NCBI GenBank assembly: GCA_035566895.1
Contig: DATMQA010000205.1
Coordinates: 19,895 to 83,894, forward strand
Length of the DNA: 64,000 nt
Reading direction: 5' to 3'
DNA from: DATMQA01 sp035566895
GTDB lineage: Bacteria; Verrucomicrobiota; Verrucomicrobiia; Limisphaerales; UBA8199
The notes beneath the pieces are model-generated. The model ran no database searches and was not told where the DNA came from. It saw only the letters and a program-made list of their open reading frames with translations. The position numbers were made by a program, and so were the translations under genes. Below are positions 16,610 through 24,624 of the stretch, piece by piece; within the stretch, counting starts at the first letter, position 1, and the number at the start of each line of letters is the position of its first letter.

Positions 16610-16731
16610 AGAATTCAGGCGGCAAACCGGTCAGTGAGGCCGGGTTCTTGATTGATGAAGTTACGGGCCAAATGCATAGGCCAGCTTAAGAAAGCAGCAT
16701 TTCGCAGGCCAATTTGGGTAAGGGGAGATGA

Positions 16732-16872
16732 TTGAGTTGGACCGGAGGTGGAGTTTTGCAATCAGCGGCCAACGTGACGGGGCCGTGGCTGGTAGTGACC
16801 AATGCCCAGAGCCCCTGCACGAACCTGATCGATCCCAGGCTGCCGCGAGCGTTCTTCCGGGTGCGCCAATAG
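16732..16872 (+). pseudogene. Orphan C-terminal remnant of a secreted protein
   Basis: An open frame of 46 codons after a TGA at 16729 ends in TAG at 16870-16872. It has no start codon or signal but encodes a full copy of the C-terminal module seen in neighbouring secreted proteins: LSWTGGGVLQSAANVTGPW, then VTNAQSPCTN, then AFFRVRQ. It closely resembles the end of the glycosidase at 27925. I read it as the tail of a deleted gene. The rest of 16610-16931 shows nothing else. Confidence 0.65.
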
Positions 16873-16932
16873 GGGCTTACGGGCTAAAAACCCAGCCCAA
16901 GCCGAGGACTCGCAAAAAGCAGCGCCGGCGTT

Positions 16933-18357
16933 CTACTGGCAGACTCCGCCGCTACAAATACCCGAGACACAATCTGCAGCGACCAGGCACTGTTTGCCGG
17001 TCACGCATTTGGGACAGGTGCCGCCGCCGCAATCCACGTCGGTTTCGTTGCCATTTTTGACGCCGTCAGAGCAAGTCGGGGCCTGACACATATGGGTGAT
17101 GGCGTTGCAAACTCCGGATTGGCAGTCAGCACTAACCAGGCACCCCTTGCCATTGGCGCACGGAGAGCAACTTCCTCCGCAGTCCACGTCGGTTTCCGTG
17201 CCGTTTTTGACTCCGTCGCTGCAAGTCGGTGCCTGACATGTCCCGGCAGAGCAAACATGGGATTGGCAGTCAGTAGCGACGACGCACATTTTGCCAACCG
17301 CACACGGCGGGCAGGTGCCGCCGCCGCAATCCACGTCGGTTTCCGCGCCGTCTTTGATGCCGTCAGTGCAAGTGGGGCCCGCGGGTTGGCAGGTGCCGCC
17401 GCTGCAGATTCCCGATTGGCAGTCAGTACCGACGGCGCACATTTTGCCAACTGCACACGGCGGGCAGGTGCCGCCGCCGCAATCCACATCGGTTTCGGTG
17501 CCGTTCTTGATGCCGTCAGAGCAAGTAGGCGCGGCGGGTTGTGAGCCAAAGTTCGCCCAGGGGTTGGAGTTGGTGAAGCCGGCGCCGAGGCCACCGAGGA
17601 CCTGGCCATAGTCATTCGCGGCGACGATCGAGTAGTTCGACAGGGTATTACCGTAGGCGCTGTTCTTAATGAGCAAGTTCTGGGTGCCATCGACTTTGAA
17701 ACCAACGCCGATGTTTGACCCGGCATGGTTGGCTTCGATGCGGTTGCCGTTTCCCAGCACATGCAAGCCGGCGGTAGCGGGGCCGTTCCCGTTGGTTTGG
17801 CAATTATTTCCGCTGGCAAAGCCGGCTGAGGTGAGCTGGATGCCGTCACCGGTGTTTTCCGTAGCGACGCAATCCCGGACCAGGGCGGCGAAGCCGGCGA
17901 TGAGGCCATGGCTGCCGTTACGCGAGAGGCGAAGATGGTCGAATTGACCGCTGCCGGCGTTGCCGGCGTCGAGCCCGACCGCACCCCAGTTGGCGATGGT
18001 CCCGTTGTGGAGGGCGAGGTTTCGCTGGCTGGCGGGAACCAGCACGCCGGTTTGGGAACCCACTACGCCCGTGAGCGAGAAGCCGGCCAAATCAATCGAA
18101 ACCCGATCGGCCTGGACGATGATGCCATTCTGACCGGAGGCGCCGGTCAAATTGGCGGTCAGATAATACGAGCCCGGGTTGGTAATGGCGAAGGGCAGAC
18201 TGGAAATGGGAGTGCGAGGTTCGATCTGCGCCAACGTCTTCATGGTTGGCGCGGGAGCACCCGGGGGCGTTAAGGCCCCTTGTGACCAGGCCAGCAGCGG
18301 AAAGAAAAGGGCTGCCCCGAGCGTGGCCAGGACACGAACAGGAGTACGGGTCCTCAT
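16933..18357 (-). CDS. Secreted right-handed beta-helix protein with four Cys-rich repeats
   Basis: 474 residues, ATG at 18357, signal peptide with cleavage near LAWSQG. Residues about 40-270 follow a parallel beta-helix pattern (NLALHNGTIANWGAVGLDAG, IANWG, GDGIQLTSAG, ANHAGSNIGVGFKV), like pectate-lyase-type surface proteins. Residues about 278-474 are four tandem copies of a 46-50 residue Cys-rich unit: T-C-S/T-D-G-I/V-K-[ND]-G, then ETDVDCGG, C-P/S-P/K-C, G-K, D-C-x-S and C-x-G-G-x-C-Q. The pattern resembles Cys-rich repeats in myxobacterial and eukaryotic extracellular proteins, and each unit could make three to four disulfides. The function is probably adhesive or structural. It is 21 bp from the next upstream gene on the same strand. 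Confidence 0.75.
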   Translation of the reverse strand: MRTRTPVRVLATLGAALFFPLLAWSQGALTPPGAPAPTMKTLAQIEPRTPISSLPFAITNPGSYYLTANLTGASGQNGIIVQADRVSIDLAGFSLTGVVGSQTGVLVPASQRNLALHNGTIANWGAVGLDAGNAGSGQFDHLRLSRNGSHGLIAGFAALVRDCVATENTGDGIQLTSAGFASGNNCQTNGNGPATAGLHVLGNGNRIEANHAGSNIGVGFKVDGTQNLLIKNSAYGNTLSNYSIVAANDYGQVLGGLGAGFTNSNPWANFGSQPAAPTCSDGIKNGTETDVDCGGGTCPPCAVGKMCAVGTDCQSGICSGGTCQPAGPTCTDGIKDGAETDVDCGGGTCPPCAVGKMCVVATDCQSHVCSAGTCQAPTCSDGVKNGTETDVDCGGSCSPCANGKGCLVSADCQSGVCNAITHMCQAPTCSDGVKNGNETDVDCGGGTCPKCVTGKQCLVAADCVSGICSGGVCQ

Positions 18358-18378
18358 ATCGATTAATTCACAAAGCGG

Positions 18379-19398
18379 TCACGGGGTCAAAGGGCGGAAG
18401 GCGCGGACGCGGTAAAAGCGCTTCGGGGCGTTGGTATCCGAAAGGAGGCGCGTGGTGGTGGCGCCATCAGGCGAGATGATCCCTAATCCGCTGTCCAGCC
18501 ACATGGCCGGCGGCTGCAAGTCCAGCGTTTTGTCGAGGTAGTAAAAACGGGTGAGGACGCTTTGCCAGGTAAAACTGGCGGCGGTCCCGCCGGGCGTGGT
18601 GTTGTAGGACGTGATCACAAGGGCGTCATTCTCGTTAGTCGGATTGGTGCCGGCCAGATACTCCTGCAGATAGGACATGCCGTCGCCGTTGGGATGAGCA
18701 TTTGGATTCACACCCAGGTGGCCGAAGTAGGTCAATTCCCACGCGTCGGGCAAGCCGTCGCTGTCCGAATCTGTCCCACGCGGGATGGTGTCAGTCTGCA
18801 CGTGAGCGAAGGAGTTGCTCAATCCAATCCAGCCACAGTTGGCGCTATAAACCGAGCCGGTGAGATTCCCGGTCAGGAGATTGACGCGCGGGGCCCCGGT
18901 GCTTTCGAAATTAATCCAGCCGATGTTCGCGCCGTAGGCGTAGCCGCGCAGGTTGCCGAGGCCATCGGTGTTGACGCCGAAATCCGCGGCGGAGTTGTTT
19001 TGATATTGGATGCCGTTGGCGGGTGAACCGCTGCCCAGGCTGATCCAGCCCACATTGGCCGCGTAGAGGTAGCCGGAGCAGACGTATTCCCCAATGACGG
19101 CGCCGGCGTTGGTATCGCCGCGCCAGTCAATCCAGCCGAAGTTGGCGCCGTAGGCAAATTTGTTGGTGGCGTTGATGGTGGAGGCCCCGGCGGCGCTGAA
19201 CGCGAAACTCGACAGGAAGAGAACCAAAGCAACCAACCCCTCACCCCAGCCTTCTCCCCTTAGGAAGGGGAGAGGGAGAACCCCTCGGCGGGTGATGCGT
19301 TCATGGTCCGAATGCATACGAAAAAGCAAAAGTACACCCTTCAGGGGCAGAGCCGCAGGTGCCCAGAAGTGCTCGCGCGATGAGGCTCGTCGTTTCAT
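18379..19398 (-). CDS. Secreted protein with G-W-I repeats and C-terminal F-Y-R module
   Basis: 339 residues from the ATG at 19398. The leader is unusually long (about 70 residues) and contains the translation of a repeat element (LPLPFLRGEGWGEG) before the hydrophobic core LVALVLFLSSFAFSAAGA. The mature part has four copies of an 11-residue motif: AYGANFGWIDW, LYAANVGWISL, AYGANIGWINF, VYSANCGWIGL. Then come a Ca-binding-like segment DSDSDGLPDAWELTYFG (thrombospondin type 3-like, also seen in verrucomicrobial surface proteins) and the C-terminal module ending RFYRVRAF. It probably forms a unit with the Cys-rich protein downstream. Function unknown; location outside the cytoplasm is inferred. 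Confidence 0.7.
   Translation of the reverse strand: MKRRASSREHFWAPAALPLKGVLLLFRMHSDHERITRRGVLPLPFLRGEGWGEGLVALVLFLSSFAFSAAGASTINATNKFAYGANFGWIDWRGDTNAGAVIGEYVCSGYLYAANVGWISLGSGSPANGIQYQNNSAADFGVNTDGLGNLRGYAYGANIGWINFESTGAPRVNLLTGNLTGSVYSANCGWIGLSNSFAHVQTDTIPRGTDSDSDGLPDAWELTYFGHLGVNPNAHPNGDGMSYLQEYLAGTNPTNENDALVITSYNTTPGGTAASFTWQSVLTRFYYLDKTLDLQPPAMWLDSGLGIISPDGATTTRLLSDTNAPKRFYRVRAFRPLTP
19237..19278. repeat. Dispersed-type repeat with 9-bp hairpin, inside a leader coding region
   Basis: Sequence ctcaccccagccttctcccc followed by a perfect hairpin 19253-19273 (tctcccctt, loop agg, aaggggaga). It encodes the LPLPFLRGEGWGEG stretch in the leader of the gene at 18379-19398. It looks like an inserted, widely spread repeat type rather than native coding sequence. 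Confidence 0.6.
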
Positions 19399-19496
19399 AA
19401 ACCTGGGAAATCTTCTGTATTAATACCAGTTACCCACAAAAAAAGCGAGGAATAAAACACGCGAACCGCATTTTTTCAGGGCCCTGGTTGGAAGGG

Positions 19497-20000
19497 TCAG
19501 GCGTAACCCGGGCTGCCCGCACTCGCGGCGGTTGGCGGGTTGGCGGGTTTGGAGCCGCCGCGCAGCAGGTAAACCATCGCCGTCACGAGCAGCAGTGAGC
19601 GCACAAACGCGAAGCCCACCGATTCGAGCAACCTAAGAGACTTACTGCCGGCGGCCAGGCCCAGAAAATCCAGGTTCAGGCAGCCACAGGAAATCTGCAG
19701 CCCGCGCGCCCACGCCTGGCCGGTGACGATGGCGAAGACGACGCACAGAACCAGGGTCCAGAGCATGGCGGCGCGCAGCCAAAACCGCGAAAGCAGCATC
19801 AGGCCGCAGAAGAATTCCAGCCATGGCACCGTGATGGCGATGAGGCGCAGGAGGAGGGCTGGGAGCGCCAGTTGGTAAGCCACCAGGCTGGTGTAGAAGT
19901 CCTGCAGGTTGGCCAGCTTGGACAAGGCGGCCCAAATGAAAATTGCGCCGAGGACCCAGCGCAGAATGTTCCGCAGGTTCAGGTCAACCGTGACAGTCAC
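19497..20000 (-). CDS. MauE/DoxX family redox-associated membrane protein
   Basis: 167 residues from a GTG at 20000, whose codon overlaps the TGA of the upstream rhodanese gene (GTGA) and is preceded by a good GGGAG. Longer frames are rejected because they lie within that gene. Four transmembrane helices are visible (WVLGAIFIWAALSKL, ALLLRLIAITVPWLEFF, MLWTLVLCVVFAIVTG, FAFVRSLLLVTAMVYLL), with the MauE/DoxX features YQLALP, PWLEFFCGLML and a Cys-x-Cys pair in ISCGCLNLDF. MauE-like proteins support disulfide or thiol chemistry in the periplasm. Coupling to a rhodanese and a DsbA-like gene supports a thiol/sulfur redox role. Confidence 0.85.
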   Translation of the reverse strand: MTVTVDLNLRNILRWVLGAIFIWAALSKLANLQDFYTSLVAYQLALPALLLRLIAITVPWLEFFCGLMLLSRFWLRAAMLWTLVLCVVFAIVTGQAWARGLQISCGCLNLDFLGLAAGSKSLRLLESVGFAFVRSLLLVTAMVYLLRGGSKPANPPTAASAGSPGYA

Positions 20001-20632
20001 GGCGCGCTCCCTTTCGCCACCTGGGCTTCGAATTGCCGGTACTCGGCAAACCCGCCCGGTATTTCGCGGACGTTGGTGTAACCGAGTTGCCCAGTGAGAA
20101 CCGCAACCAGTTGGTGAGATAAAGGACATTTCAGCGACCCACAATAAACGACCAGCGCGGTGTTCCTGGGGTACTTGGCGGCAAACGCGGACAAGTCCGC
20201 CGGTGGGCTGCCGGCAGGGAGCGAGACCGCCCCGGGCACATGTTCCGTCTGGTAGTACACCGCCGCCCTGGCGTCCACCAAAACGATTTGCCCGGCGGAC
20301 AGCAGCTTGCTGGTTTCGGGCCAGGTGAGGCTCGGCACAGCCGGAGCGGGAGCGAGGGCAGCGGTGGCCGGTGAAGGCGCGGCTTCGGTTTCCACGCTCA
20401 GGCTCACGGTCTCATTTTCATAGACGCTTTTGGGCCCGGCCGGAGCAGCCGGGCGGGCGGGGTCTGCCCGCGAACCGAAGGCGGGCTTCGGCGAAGCGCT
20501 AAGCGTGGCGCGCACGCCCAGCGGATTCGCGGAATTAAAGGCGAGGCCGACGACGAGGGCCGCGCCCGCGACGGCGGCCATTCGCAGGCCCAACTGGTTG
20601 CGATCAACGCTTTGCTCCCCGGTCGTGCTCAT
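19997..20632 (-). CDS. Membrane-anchored rhodanese-like protein
   Basis: 211 residues from the ATG at 20632. One N-terminal transmembrane helix (MAAVAGAALVVGLAF) is followed by a Pro/Ala-rich linker and a rhodanese domain over about 100-205. Landmarks are IVLVDARAAVYYQTEHVPGA (the conserved D-x-R and H-I/V-P-G-A) and the active-site loop YCGSLKCPLSHQLV with the catalytic Cys in VVYCGS. A second Cys in the loop (C-x4-C) could allow thiol-disulfide exchange in addition to sulfur transfer. It sits between the DsbA-like gene (10 bp) and the MauE-like gene (4-bp overlap). Confidence 0.85.
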   Translation of the reverse strand: MSTTGEQSVDRNQLGLRMAAVAGAALVVGLAFNSANPLGVRATLSASPKPAFGSRADPARPAAPAGPKSVYENETVSLSVETEAAPSPATAALAPAPAVPSLTWPETSKLLSAGQIVLVDARAAVYYQTEHVPGAVSLPAGSPPADLSAFAAKYPRNTALVVYCGSLKCPLSHQLVAVLTGQLGYTNVREIPGGFAEYRQFEAQVAKGSAP

Positions 20633-20642
20633 GAGTGGTTGA

Positions 20643-21740
20643 TTACTTCGCCGCCAACAGCTTTTGAATTTCAGCTTCGAAGGTCGCCAGCGGCTGCGCC
20701 CCGATGATGACGAGGCCCTTGAGTTTGTCGCCGTCGGGCTTGCCCAGAACAAAGCTCGGGGTGCCGGAAATGCCGGCGGCGCTGGCCTCCAGGCCGTCTT
20801 GCTTCAGGCCGGCGTCGAGGGTTTTGGAGTCTAAACAGGTTTGGAATTTGGCCATGTCGAGCGAACCGGCCTGGGCCGCCCGAAGGATGTTGGTCAGGGA
20901 GAGATCGGCGCTCCGGGCGAAGAGCGCTTCGCGCATGGGCCAATACTTATCCTGTTGGGCAGCGCACAGGGCGGCCCGCGCGGCCGGCTCGGCATGCTGA
21001 TGGAATGACAGCGGCAGGTTGCGGCTCACCAGGCGAAGTTTACCGGTATCGACAAACTTCCGCGCCAGTTCGGGCAAGACGCTGTCATGAAACTTCTTGC
21101 AGTAAGGACATTGATAATCAGTGAACTCGACCAGGACCACTGGCGCATCGGCGCGGCCAACGCCCGGTCCGGCCAGCATGACCGTTGCGAACGTGGGCGG
21201 CGGCGGGGCCTGCGGTGCGGGGGTCTTTTGGCGTTCCAACAAGGTGTGCACCTGGTGCAGCTCCTCCAGGATCGCGTCGGCTTGCGCTGTGGTGATCGTG
21301 CGCTTGCCCGCCTCCGCCAGACTGGCGCTGAGGTTTTCCAGCGGCACATCCTCTCCCGCGCGTTGCCAGCCATGGCGGCCGTCATTGAACCAGATTTTGA
21401 GCCGTGGATTCAGCAGGAGCCGGAGTCCCGCCAGGTTCAGCGCCGGCATGCCCAAGGTCGTGTCGCCGAGCCGCGCTCCGTAGAGACCTTGCTGCACGGG
21501 AATGGCAAGCGCGTTGGACGGGTTATTCGTCGAGCCCGCAAAGGGAAAATCGCCTGACGACCAAAGAATCTCGCCGCTTTGGTTCTCGAGCACGAACATA
21601 AAGTGCCCCGTGCCGGAGAACGCCCTTCCCTCGGCGCGCAGCTTGCCTTGGTAATTGAGGACCACGTTCTCCCGGCCCAGGCTGCCAAGAGACGCGGTCG
21701 CCACGGCCAGAATGGCCACCAACTCTGCAGTACGCTTCAC
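20643..21740 (-). CDS. DsbA-like thiol-disulfide oxidoreductase with N-terminal collar-like domain
   Basis: 365 residues from a GTG at 21740 (a TTG at 21758 is the alternative). Signal peptide TAELVAILAVATASLG. Residues about 25-135 (VLNYQGKLRAEGRAF, GEILWSSGDFPF, VQQGLYGARLGD, LKIWFNDGRHGW) match the pattern of the N-terminal domain of the S74 surface protein at 59045. A helical linker with a Pro run follows. The C-terminal part is a DsbA/thioredoxin_4 domain with the CPYC active site at 211-214 (EFTDYQCPYCKKFHDSVLP) and a cis-Pro loop ISGTPSFVLG. DsbA enzymes oxidise exported proteins; several neighbouring secreted products contain Cys pairs. It is the first gene of the redox operon. Confidence 0.85.
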   Translation of the reverse strand: MKRTAELVAILAVATASLGSLGRENVVLNYQGKLRAEGRAFSGTGHFMFVLENQSGEILWSSGDFPFAGSTNNPSNALAIPVQQGLYGARLGDTTLGMPALNLAGLRLLLNPRLKIWFNDGRHGWQRAGEDVPLENLSASLAEAGKRTITTAQADAILEELHQVHTLLERQKTPAPQAPPPPTFATVMLAGPGVGRADAPVVLVEFTDYQCPYCKKFHDSVLPELARKFVDTGKLRLVSRNLPLSFHQHAEPAARAALCAAQQDKYWPMREALFARSADLSLTNILRAAQAGSLDMAKFQTCLDSKTLDAGLKQDGLEASAAGISGTPSFVLGKPDGDKLKGLVIIGAQPLATFEAEIQKLLAAK

Positions 21741-21837
21741 AACAATAAAAATCTGCAACCTCGCAGGAGGGAGGGCTGAATTGAGGCGACATTAACACAG
21801 GGCTTAGGTCTTGGCAATCTCTGGCATCGCATCAAGC

Positions 21838-24624
21838 TCAGTCCCGGTCGTTCTCCGCGTGCGCGGCCCATAGGGGATAGGCGGCCTGGGAGCCTTTCAT
21901 GGCGTGCCAGAGGATGCGGTTGAGGACGTCTTCCGGGCATTGATCAGGTTTATCAAGAGGCAGGCGCGCGGAGACGAGGGCTTCTTTGCGCAGCAGAGGG
22001 TCGGAAACCTTCTCCGGGTTCATTTGGTCGAGAGGAATATGATTCGGCGCCACTGAGAAGGGAGTCAGGTCCGGACGATTGGTGAAACAGTCCGACATAG
22101 GCGTCGCGGTGGCATCGAGTTGATTCATCGGGGGCAGTCCCAAAATCAGCTCCAGGGTGCGCAACACGCTGGTTTGGTTGTATTGAGTACTAACGACCGC
22201 GTGGCGCCGGGTGTAGGGGCTGACGACGAAAGCCGTCGTACGATAACCGCTAGCGTGGTCCCAGCCGTTCTGGGGGTCGTCTTCGATGCAAAAAAGGCAC
22301 GTCTCGGGCCAGAACCGGCTGTGGCTGAGGGCGTCGATAATTTGGCCCAAGGCCAGATCGTTGTCGGCCACTTGCGCGGCCGGCGTTGGCGATTTCGGTT
22401 TCGTCCCGCTGGTGTGGTCGTTGGGCAAACAGCTGATAGTGAGGTTGGGAAGAGCGCCACTCCGCTCGAATTGCCTCAATTCCTTGATGAATTGAGCCGC
22501 CCGGAAAACGTCGGGGATGTTGAGGTCCCAGCCGACGGTGGTGGTCGCCAAATAAGGACGCAAGGATTCGATGGCTGGCCGGCTGCGGATTTCGATTTCA
22601 CCTTTCTGGTTCGTGAAGTCGCGGTAAAAGTCCAGGAATCCGGGCGCGCCTTTTTTGGAAGGAGCTTTCCAGCGCGCCTCGGTAATGGCGAACTCTCCGT
22701 AATCGCGGAGGGTTTTGCCGTGGGCGAGGGCGTTGTCCCAGATGAACCCGGCCGGCGAGTAGGCGAGGGCATCAATTTCGTCGTCGCTCATGCCATCGAC
22801 GTAGCTGCGCGGGAAACCGGCGAAGGACCGCTCCATATACTCGGTGGTGATGCCGGTGTCGGTCCATTGGTGACCGTCGGCACTGAGAATGCCGGAGCAA
22901 TAGGTATTATCCAGGAGGACAAATTCGCGAGCCAGTTTGTGCTGGTTGGGCGTGACGCGCTCGCCGAAGACGCAGAGCGAGGCGTCGCCATTGCCTCCTG
23001 GCATATCGCCCAAGACCTGGTCGTAGGTGCGATTCTCTTTGATGATATAGACGACATGCCGGAACAGGCTTGGCTCGCCGACCCGGTCGGGCACCGGGCG
23101 CGGCGGCTGGCTGGGCCGCGGCGGCAGAGCCGCCTGCCGGAGCAGGGGGTAACGCAAGTTGGCCAGGGCAACCGAGGTGCCCGCAGCCAGACTGCGGGCC
23201 GAAGGAACGTTGAGCAAGGAGAGCGAGCCGTGATACTGGTGGGAATTGAACTCCGGCCGTCCGTCCTTGCGGGCGCGGCCTGGACCGAGGCCCTTCATAT
23301 TGGCAACATAAAGGGCATCTCGCCGCGCATCATAAACCACGGCGGCGGGGAACCAGCCGACCGGAATTAAACCGAGCAATTTCGAGTTGCCCGGCTTGAA
23401 GGAAAGGACGGCGAGGGCGTTTTGGGTGGCGTTGCAGACGAAGAGTTTCCGACCCGCCTTGTCGAAGGCCAACGCATTGGGCTGGGCACCAAAGAGGTCG
23501 GCGGGATTTTGCCGGGCGCAAATGGTCTCCGCAACGCGGTCCGTGCCGGTATCGACTACGCTGAGAGAATCGCTGCCGGCATTGGCGACGACCAGCCAAC
23601 GTTGGTTGGGTGAGAGGGCCAGCGCCGAGGCATGCAAACCGGTGAGCAGCTCAGATACGGAGTTTGAAGACGCGTTAGCGGGAGTTTGTGTGAGATCGAT
23701 GACGCTGACCGAGCCTTCGTTGGCGATATACCGCACCGGGTCCACGCGGACGAGCGTGCCTTGCCCGGCGGGGCCGGTGAGGCCGCCGGCCGCCGGCCGC
23801 CGCCCGCCCCAGTTACTCACGTAAGCCTTCGGTCCCGCCAACACGACATCGTAAGGCGCGACACCCACGTCCCACAGCCGCAGCACCTGGCCGTCCGCCG
23901 CGTCCAATTCTGCCAGACGATTTGACAGGTTCAACGCGACGTAGAGCCGCCTGCCATCGGGCGAGACGGCGAGGCCGGCGGGAATTTCGGCTTTACGTCG
24001 CGGCGCATTGGCGGGCGGCAGCGGGAGCGTGAACAAGCCGGCTACGTTGCCGTCCTTGTCCACGCTGAAGACCTCGATGCTGCCATCGACGTTGGCCAGG
24101 TAGAGCCGCGAGCCATCCGGAGAAAACACCAGGCCGGTGTAACTGAGCTGGCGCTCGGTGTCGGGCTGGAGGATTTGCTCGGAAACCGGGCCGGGGGCGG
24201 GAGCGTGGCTTTTCCGGGGAGGCAGTGGCACGCGCTGGAGAATTTTTCCGTAGCGCGGAGCAATGACGGTGAGGTCATGCGTTTTGCCCGCCGTGACAAG
24301 CAATCGGCCATCAGGACTGAGCGCCAGGGCCTGGGGCCGCAGGCCGGGGAGCTCCACCTGCAGGCCTGCCGGCGAAAGGATTTGATTGGCCGGAGTGTAG
24401 AAGCGGTTCTCGCCAAGACGGCCGACGATTTCGGTCGTGGAAAAATCACGGGTGTGCACCGGCTGAGCTTCACACGCGGAGAGAACCGACGCGGCGAGCG
24501 CGAGGGCAAAGACTCGCTTTGCGTGCGCGGAGATTGCTCGCGCGGCCGGTTGTGGTGGTGCGGTTCGAAAGCGGGAGCAAGCTCCGCGCACCCCATACGC
24601 TTCGCGCGAGTCAAACTTAGTCAT
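21838..24624 (-). CDS. Bifunctional YncE-like propeller / phosphoesterase lipoprotein
   Basis: 928 residues from the ATG at 24624, which overlaps the end of the decarboxylase gene by 8 bp. A lipobox is seen at 48-51 (VLSAC, lipidated Cys51) after a long n-region that carries repeat-like sequence. Residues about 75-480 form a YncE-type seven-bladed propeller (ALALSPDGRLLVTAGK, LVFSPDGSRLYLANVDG, LAVSPDGRRLYVALNLSN, ALSPNQRWLVVANAGS). Residues about 520-900 are an alkaline-phosphatase-fold phosphoesterase similar to phospholipase C/acid phosphatase: HVVYIIKENRTYDQVLGDMP, SADGHQWTDTGIT, NDHTSGT, CLFCIEDDPQNGWDHASGYR. It is known as a fused family in Verrucomicrobia, Acidobacteria and Bacteroidetes. 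The phosphoester substrate is unknown. Likely outer-membrane or periplasmic. Confidence 0.9.
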   Translation of the reverse strand: MTKFDSREAYGVRGACSRFRTAPPQPAARAISAHAKRVFALALAASVLSACEAQPVHTRDFSTTEIVGRLGENRFYTPANQILSPAGLQVELPGLRPQALALSPDGRLLVTAGKTHDLTVIAPRYGKILQRVPLPPRKSHAPAPGPVSEQILQPDTERQLSYTGLVFSPDGSRLYLANVDGSIEVFSVDKDGNVAGLFTLPLPPANAPRRKAEIPAGLAVSPDGRRLYVALNLSNRLAELDAADGQVLRLWDVGVAPYDVVLAGPKAYVSNWGGRRPAAGGLTGPAGQGTLVRVDPVRYIANEGSVSVIDLTQTPANASSNSVSELLTGLHASALALSPNQRWLVVANAGSDSLSVVDTGTDRVAETICARQNPADLFGAQPNALAFDKAGRKLFVCNATQNALAVLSFKPGNSKLLGLIPVGWFPAAVVYDARRDALYVANMKGLGPGRARKDGRPEFNSHQYHGSLSLLNVPSARSLAAGTSVALANLRYPLLRQAALPPRPSQPPRPVPDRVGEPSLFRHVVYIIKENRTYDQVLGDMPGGNGDASLCVFGERVTPNQHKLAREFVLLDNTYCSGILSADGHQWTDTGITTEYMERSFAGFPRSYVDGMSDDEIDALAYSPAGFIWDNALAHGKTLRDYGEFAITEARWKAPSKKGAPGFLDFYRDFTNQKGEIEIRSRPAIESLRPYLATTTVGWDLNIPDVFRAAQFIKELRQFERSGALPNLTISCLPNDHTSGTKPKSPTPAAQVADNDLALGQIIDALSHSRFWPETCLFCIEDDPQNGWDHASGYRTTAFVVSPYTRRHAVVSTQYNQTSVLRTLELILGLPPMNQLDATATPMSDCFTNRPDLTPFSVAPNHIPLDQMNPEKVSDPLLRKEALVSARLPLDKPDQCPEDVLNRILWHAMKGSQAAYPLWAAHAENDRD

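Noticed and set aside
15426..16625. 399-codon minus-strand frame overlapping the hypothetical gene
   Set aside because: Extreme Arg/Pro/Ser content and a different register; the 15572-16609 frame has better protein character, though neither is recognised.
22120..23370. 416-codon plus-strand frame over the phosphoesterase gene
   Set aside because: Opposite-strand shadow with unlikely composition; the minus frame carries clear propeller and phosphoesterase motifs.
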